This document shows, piece by piece, positions 60,901 through 64,000 of a stretch of 64,000 bases of DNA. The DNA is from an uncultured Tenacibaculum sp. (GTDB taxonomy: Bacteria; Bacteroidota; Bacteroidia; Flavobacteriales; Flavobacteriaceae): positions 1 through 64,000 of the forward strand of contig NZ_CANNBW010000017.1 in the NCBI RefSeq assembly GCF_947502995.1, given 5' to 3'. Made by a program: the position numbers and the translations under genes. Numbering within the stretch: position 1 is the stretch's first letter; every line of letters starts with the position of its first letter. The notes below the pieces were generated by a model. It saw only the letters and a list, made by a program, of their open reading frames with translations. It made no database searches and was not told the origin of the DNA.

Positions 60901-63900
60901 TACAATAGGTATCACTAAAACTTGTAGTGTCTTCTTTATCTGTCCAGTTTGTAGTACTATAAGATGCATCATCTACTAAAACACAGCTTAAACTTGGATT
61001 ATTTTCTATTCTAAAATTTCCTACATTGGTATTATTTCCATTTTTTACATTTAAATACGTTAAATTAGTATCATGAGCATGCAACCCTCCTAATACATTA
61101 TTGTTACTTAAGTCTAAACTAGTAATACCTGTATCATTCACACGTAACGATTCAAGTTTTGTATTATTAGTTAAATCTAATGATAAAAGATTCGTTTCAT
61201 CAACACGCAATGATCTTAATTCAGCATTATTAGAAAGATCAATTGTAGTGATTGAAGTTCTATAAGCAGAAAGTATTCTAAGTTCTGTATGAATACTTAA
61301 ATCTAAGGTTGATACACCAGAACTGTATGTGTATAATTCTCTTAATTCAAGATTTTTACTAAGATCTAAAGAAGTTAATCCTTTATTTCCTTGTACCCAT
61401 AAATCTCTTAAATCTGGATTATTAGATAAGTCTAATGAAGTGATACCATTAGAACCTATATTTAAATTCCTTAACAAAATATTTTTAGAGACATCAATTG
61501 ATGGTAAACTATTGCTATTGATATATAAGTGTTCCAATAAAACGTTTTGACTCATGTCCAATGTAGTAAAGTTGTTACCTCTTGCGTTCAACTTTACTAA
61601 TGCAGTAAAATCTTCTATTCCTCTTAGATCGTTAATTCCAAGATCGTTTACAGTTAATGAAGTTACTGTTTCAATTAATGCAGTTGGTACTTGTCCGTCC
61701 CCAGAAATATCATCATATCCTAAAGCTTCTAATCTAGCTTCAAAAGTTGCGTCTGGAATAGAAGTATAACGACAATAGGTATCATTAAAACTAGCTGTTA
61801 CATCAATGTTTGTCCAATTTGTTGTACTCCAAGTTGCATCATCTACTAAAATACAAGTCAGTGAAGAGTTTCCTGTAGCAATAAAATCAGAATTTGGCAT
61901 GTTAGTATTGTTACCATTCTTAAGATTTAAATACGTAAGATTGTTGTTTTCACACTCTAATCGAACTAATGCTGGGTTGTTTGAAACATCTAATGAAGTA
62001 AAACTATTATCAGCAATTCTAAGTTGTGTTAAAGCTGACAAATTAGAAACATCTATTGAATTGAAGTTTACACGTTCAATTACAATTGTTTCTAAAAGAG
62101 GGTTTTGAGAAACATCTAATCCAGTTAAAGCGGTATCTTGAAAAAATAGACTTTTTACGTTTGGATTATTACTAATATCGATACTTGTTAAGTTTGAACA
62201 AGCTCTTAAATTAATGGTTTCTAAAAGAGGATTACTAGCTACGTTTACGGTAGTAAATAAATTATCTCTTAAGTTGATAAATGTTAAATCAGGATTCTGA
62301 CTTAAATCAATTGTAGATAATTGATTATATCTTCCTTCAATACTAACTAATTTTGAGATTGAACCTAAATTTAAAGTTGTAATATTATTGTTGTCAAAAT
62401 TTAAGTTCTGAAGATTAGCATTACTACTTAAATCTAAACTTGTTAATACATTCGTTTCTACATTCAAATCTGTAAGTGCAGTGAAATCCTGAATACCTGT
62501 TAAATCAGCAATATTTTGATTACTTACATCTAATGAGGTAACAACTTTAATCAATGTTGTTGGTACTTGTCCATCATTTGCAATATCATCATAACCTAAA
62601 GTATTTAATGCAGCTTCAAAATTAGCGTCTGTAACAGTAGTGTATTCGCAATAGGTTTCACTGAAAGTCATGCCAGAATCAATATTTGTCCAGTTTGTAG
62701 TACTATAATTTGAATCATCTACAATTACACAACTCAAGTTAGGAGTGTTATCTGCATGGAATTGGGTAACGTTGGTGTTGTTTCCATTTCTTACATTTAA
62801 ATACTCAATATTCGTGTTATTTGCATAAACTTGAATAAGTTTAGATTGATTACTAAGATCTAAAGTTGTTAAGTTTGAATCACTAGCTCTAAGAGTTTTT
62901 AGATTTACATTATTAGTTAAATCAAGTACAGAAATTCCTGTATTGTTAATTCTAAGTTGCTCTAATAAAGTAAGGTTAGAAACATTAAGGCTAGTTAAAT
63001 CATTATTATTATATACTTGAACATTTGTTAGAAGTGGATTGTTACTGAAGTCATAACTAGTAATATCTGTGTTGTAAGCATTTAATGAGTTTAAATTTGG
63101 ATTATTACTAATATTTAAAACTGTAATATCATTATATAAAATATCTAATCGTTTTAACAAAGTATTATTAGAAACATCTATAGAAGTTAATTCATTAGCA
63201 CCAATAATTAGCTTTTCTAATTTAGTGTTTTTTGATAAATCAATACTAGTGATATTATTGGCATTTGCTGTCAACTCTATCAATTCTGTATTTAAGTTAA
63301 CATTAAGTGCTGTAAGATTATTTGATTGACAACTCAATGTTTCTAAAGCTGTAAAATCTTCAATACCTGTTAAATCCGAAATATTTTTATTTGCTACACT
63401 TAAGGAAGTTATGTTTTCAATAAAACTTGTTGGTACTTGCCCATCACCCGAAATATCATCATAACCTAAGCTTTCCAGTTCAGCTTCAAAATTTGCATCA
63501 GGAATAGTAGTGTAATCACAGTACAATTGATTAAACGATGATGCAACATCTATATCTGTCCAGTTTGAAGTACTATATGTTACGTCATCTACTAGAATAC
63601 AAGGCACAGGTGAACCAGCAGTTTCAAATGTTATAATATTTGTATTTGCACCATTTTTAATGTTTAAACTTGTAAGTGTTGTAATATTTTCTGCAAGTAA
63701 ATATTTTAAAGCTGTATTATTAGATAAATCTAATTCAATCAAATTGGTATTATCAATTTCTAAACCTGTCAGATTAATATTTGTACTTAAATCTAATGTT
63801 GTAATGTCAGAACCTTCTAAATCTAATGAAGTTAAGTTAGTATTTGCACTTGTATTTAATGTAGTAAGACTACAATCTGTACACATAAATTGAGTTAAAG

Positions 63901-64000
63901 CTGTGTTATTAGAAATATCAAGTGAAGTTCCAGAGTATTGTATTCTAAAATCTTCTAGTGCCAAGTTTTTACTAACATCTATGGAAGAAAAATTATTATT
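57935..64000 (-). CDS. Giant leucine-rich-repeat surface protein with dockerin-like C-terminal module (5' end outside window)
   Basis: The frame runs to the window edge without a stop, giving at least 2021 residues; the TTG at 63964 is not a start. Most of the protein is LRRs of about 21-23 residues of the form LxxLxVxNNxLTxLDLSxN. These are arranged in six modules of about 290 residues that each begin with YT-IPDANFEAxLExLGYDDI and DGQVPT, then a junction with NVKNGNNTNV and DDxxYSTTNWT. The last 230 residues are the shared module with MRDDLRVGG, SMVDWIWVELRDAND, KHRNHLSIMT, loops DFDENGQIQNID and DLDMNGQVQNVD, ending NIGKGEQF. It is likely exported and displayed for binding; no enzyme motif. 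Confidence 0.85.
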   Translation of the reverse strand, partial: NNNFSSIDVSKNLALEDFRIQYSGTSLDISNNTALTQFMCTDCSLTTLNTSANTNLTSLDLEGSDITTLDLSTNINLTGLEIDNTNLIELDLSNNTALKYLLAENITTLTSLNIKNGANTNIITFETAGSPVPCILVDDVTYSTSNWTDIDVASSFNQLYCDYTTIPDANFEAELESLGYDDISGDGQVPTSFIENITSLSVANKNISDLTGIEDFTALETLSCQSNNLTALNVNLNTELIELTANANNITSIDLSKNTKLEKLIIGANELTSIDVSNNTLLKRLDILYNDITVLNISNNPNLNSLNAYNTDITSYDFSNNPLLTNVQVYNNNDLTSLNVSNLTLLEQLRINNTGISVLDLTNNVNLKTLRASDSNLTTLDLSNQSKLIQVYANNTNIEYLNVRNGNNTNVTQFHADNTPNLSCVIVDDSNYSTTNWTNIDSGMTFSETYCEYTTVTDANFEAALNTLGYDDIANDGQVPTTLIKVVTSLDVSNQNIADLTGIQDFTALTDLNVETNVLTSLDLSSNANLQNLNFDNNNITTLNLGSISKLVSIEGRYNQLSTIDLSQNPDLTFINLRDNLFTTVNVASNPLLETINLRACSNLTSIDISNNPNVKSLFFQDTALTGLDVSQNPLLETIVIERVNFNSIDVSNLSALTQLRIADNSFTSLDVSNNPALVRLECENNNLTYLNLKNGNNTNMPNSDFIATGNSSLTCILVDDATWSTTNWTNIDVTASFNDTYCRYTSIPDATFEARLEALGYDDISGDGQVPTALIETVTSLTVNDLGINDLRGIEDFTALVKLNARGNNFTTLDMSQNVLLEHLYINSNSLPSIDVSKNILLRNLNIGSNGITSLDLSNNPDLRDLWVQGNKGLTSLDLSKNLELRELYTYSSGVSTLDLSIHTELRILSAYRTSITTIDLSNNAELRSLRVDETNLLSLDLTNNTKLESLRVNDTGITSLDLSNNNVLGGLHAHDTNLTYLNVKNGNNTNVGNFRIENNPSLSCVLVDDASYSTTNWTDKEDTTSFSDTYCRYTAVPDANFEATLESLGYDDISGDGQVPTPLIETVEDLTIVAKSITDITGIEGFTALKTLNCASNSFTNLDLSNNPNLTSVITKFTPITTLNVSNSANLDMLVCSFNDLSTLDVSKNTALTYLECNNNNLTSLDVSLNTALLDLRCGSNSLTAIDVTKNTALTSFWCQENSITDLDLSNQTGLVSITVNNNNLSSLNVKNGNNANVTDFIATGNTNLTCINVDDVTYSTTNWLGVDDTANFSSTGCRYTQIPDANFETELEALGYDDISGDGQVPTALIEVVTSLALPNKGIYDLTGIEDFIALTSLNCRLNHLTAIDVTKNTLLKTLTADSNSINSIDLSKNTDLEILNLAGSNLTTLDLTNNTSLRKLLVNGNGGLTSLNISQNTKLVEFKGYSTNITSFDFSVHPDLETVECYGTQISTIDFSNNPVLRVLRVDNTNITELDLSNNPNIETLRVNDTGITSLDLSKQIILKNLYAHDANLSYLNVKNGNNTNVTTFRAEDNLNLTCIIVDDATYSTTNWTDIDGTTSFTDGYCRYTTIPDTNFEAALEGLGYDDISNDGQVPTILIEEITTLNVTNLSITDFTGIEDFVGLTSLDVGNNSATNIDLTNLTFLEYLRLDAMSLTSIDLSKNTALVDLRLSYNAGISTLDLSNNTLLETAHIGNNSLTTIDLSKNILLYELRMAGNDLTTLDLSSNTALKELNLSGNKLTYLNLKSGNNTTIENIHLRGNLLSCVLVDDASYSTTWWFDKDNGTSYSDTNCGNIQVAINVYLQGAYINPNLGEESLMRDDLRVGGGTYGSTSPYLDNATISDAIKLNDAGANSMVDWIWVELRDANDSNIIVAGKSGILQRDGAIVEATDDLTTPLLFDVTPADYYIVIKHRNHLSIMTSSVMSLSTTTTTVDIASGSTAISGGANAMVDMGNGVFAMISGDFDENGQIQNIDTNAIIQLLGVSGYNKADLDMNGQVQNVDINNLLNPNIGKGEQF
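58900..63500 (-). repeat. Six long LRR supermodules of about 0.74-0.88 kb
   Basis: The coding marker for DGQVP occurs near 59211, 60073, 60816, 61686, 62561 and 63433. Spacings are about 862, 743, 870, 875 and 872 bases; the short one has lost about two LRR units. Modules are clearly related but diverged, so they are older than the 321-bp repeats at the left end. Confidence 0.85.

Noticed and set aside
58809..63893. Several plus-strand frames of 66-142 codons opposite the LRR gene
   Set aside because: They recur with the LRR period and are shadows of the repeat on the other strand.
63962..63964. TTG as the start of the giant LRR protein
   Set aside because: The LRR pattern (NNNFSSIDVSKN) continues in frame to the window edge, so the true start is outside.

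Overview
The window looks like chromosomal DNA of a marine or gliding member of the Flavobacteriaceae (Bacteroidota). The evidence is low GC with strong A/T codon bias, TAnnTTTG-type -7 promoter boxes, type IX secretion (T9SS) sorting domains, PorP/SprF and PorE-like proteins, and SusD-era style lipoproteins and TonB_C proteins. Genus cannot be fixed from the sequence alone. No rRNA, tRNA, CRISPR array, transposase or prophage was seen.

Layout. 1-6.1 kb: the 3' part of a giant repeat adhesin with a T9SS type B signal, followed by PorP/SprF and a PorE-like OmpA protein. 6.2-11.7 kb: an operon for 2-oxoadipate to D-2-hydroxyglutarate to 2-oxoglutarate (HglS, an Lrp regulator and a YdiJ-like FAD/FeS dehydrogenase). 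12-24 kb: mixed housekeeping and envelope genes, namely a YqaE/Pmp3 microprotein, an M14 peptidase, a CsaA-like protein, two secreted TonB_C proteins, a cyclophilin-FKBP fusion, a beta-barrel, RF3 and a TetR-controlled hydrolase unit. 24-28 kb: surface lipoproteins (kelch/Fn3, DUF5018, cyclophilin). 28-33 kb: idi, a pterin synthase, manA, kdsB, a HAD phosphatase and a CAT-like acetyltransferase. 33-42 kb: two ECF sigma modules, an uncharacterised 479-residue protein, an MBL hydrolase, a third TonB_C protein and meaB. 42.6-45.2 kb: cysS, yidD, lgt. 45.3-64 kb: a surface-protein and regulatory region.

The last region is the most unusual. Two membrane-tethered TPR/HTH regulators lie tail to tail. 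Beside them are two paralogous microproteins (52 and 55 residues). Each has a Tat-like or Sec-like signal ending in AQA, so cleavage would release a peptide of only about 10-13 residues (ASPEAPGEGF, or the same plus DGF). One microprotein gene stands alone; the other closes an approximately 8-kb operon of surface proteins. The single gene and the operon are each preceded by the same promoter element: two GGGTGCAA direct repeats 12 bp apart, exactly 32 bp from a TAnnATTG -7 box, with a hairpin upstream. Three proteins of the region, including an LRR protein of more than 2000 residues, share a C-terminal module with two dockerin-like calcium loops, ending in IGKGEQF, instead of a recognisable T9SS signal. 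Together this could be an undescribed, co-regulated system of surface proteins and secreted micropeptides.

Limits: family names rest on motif recognition by eye. Coordinates come from reading frames and visible start codons. Promoters and terminators are sequence-based predictions.
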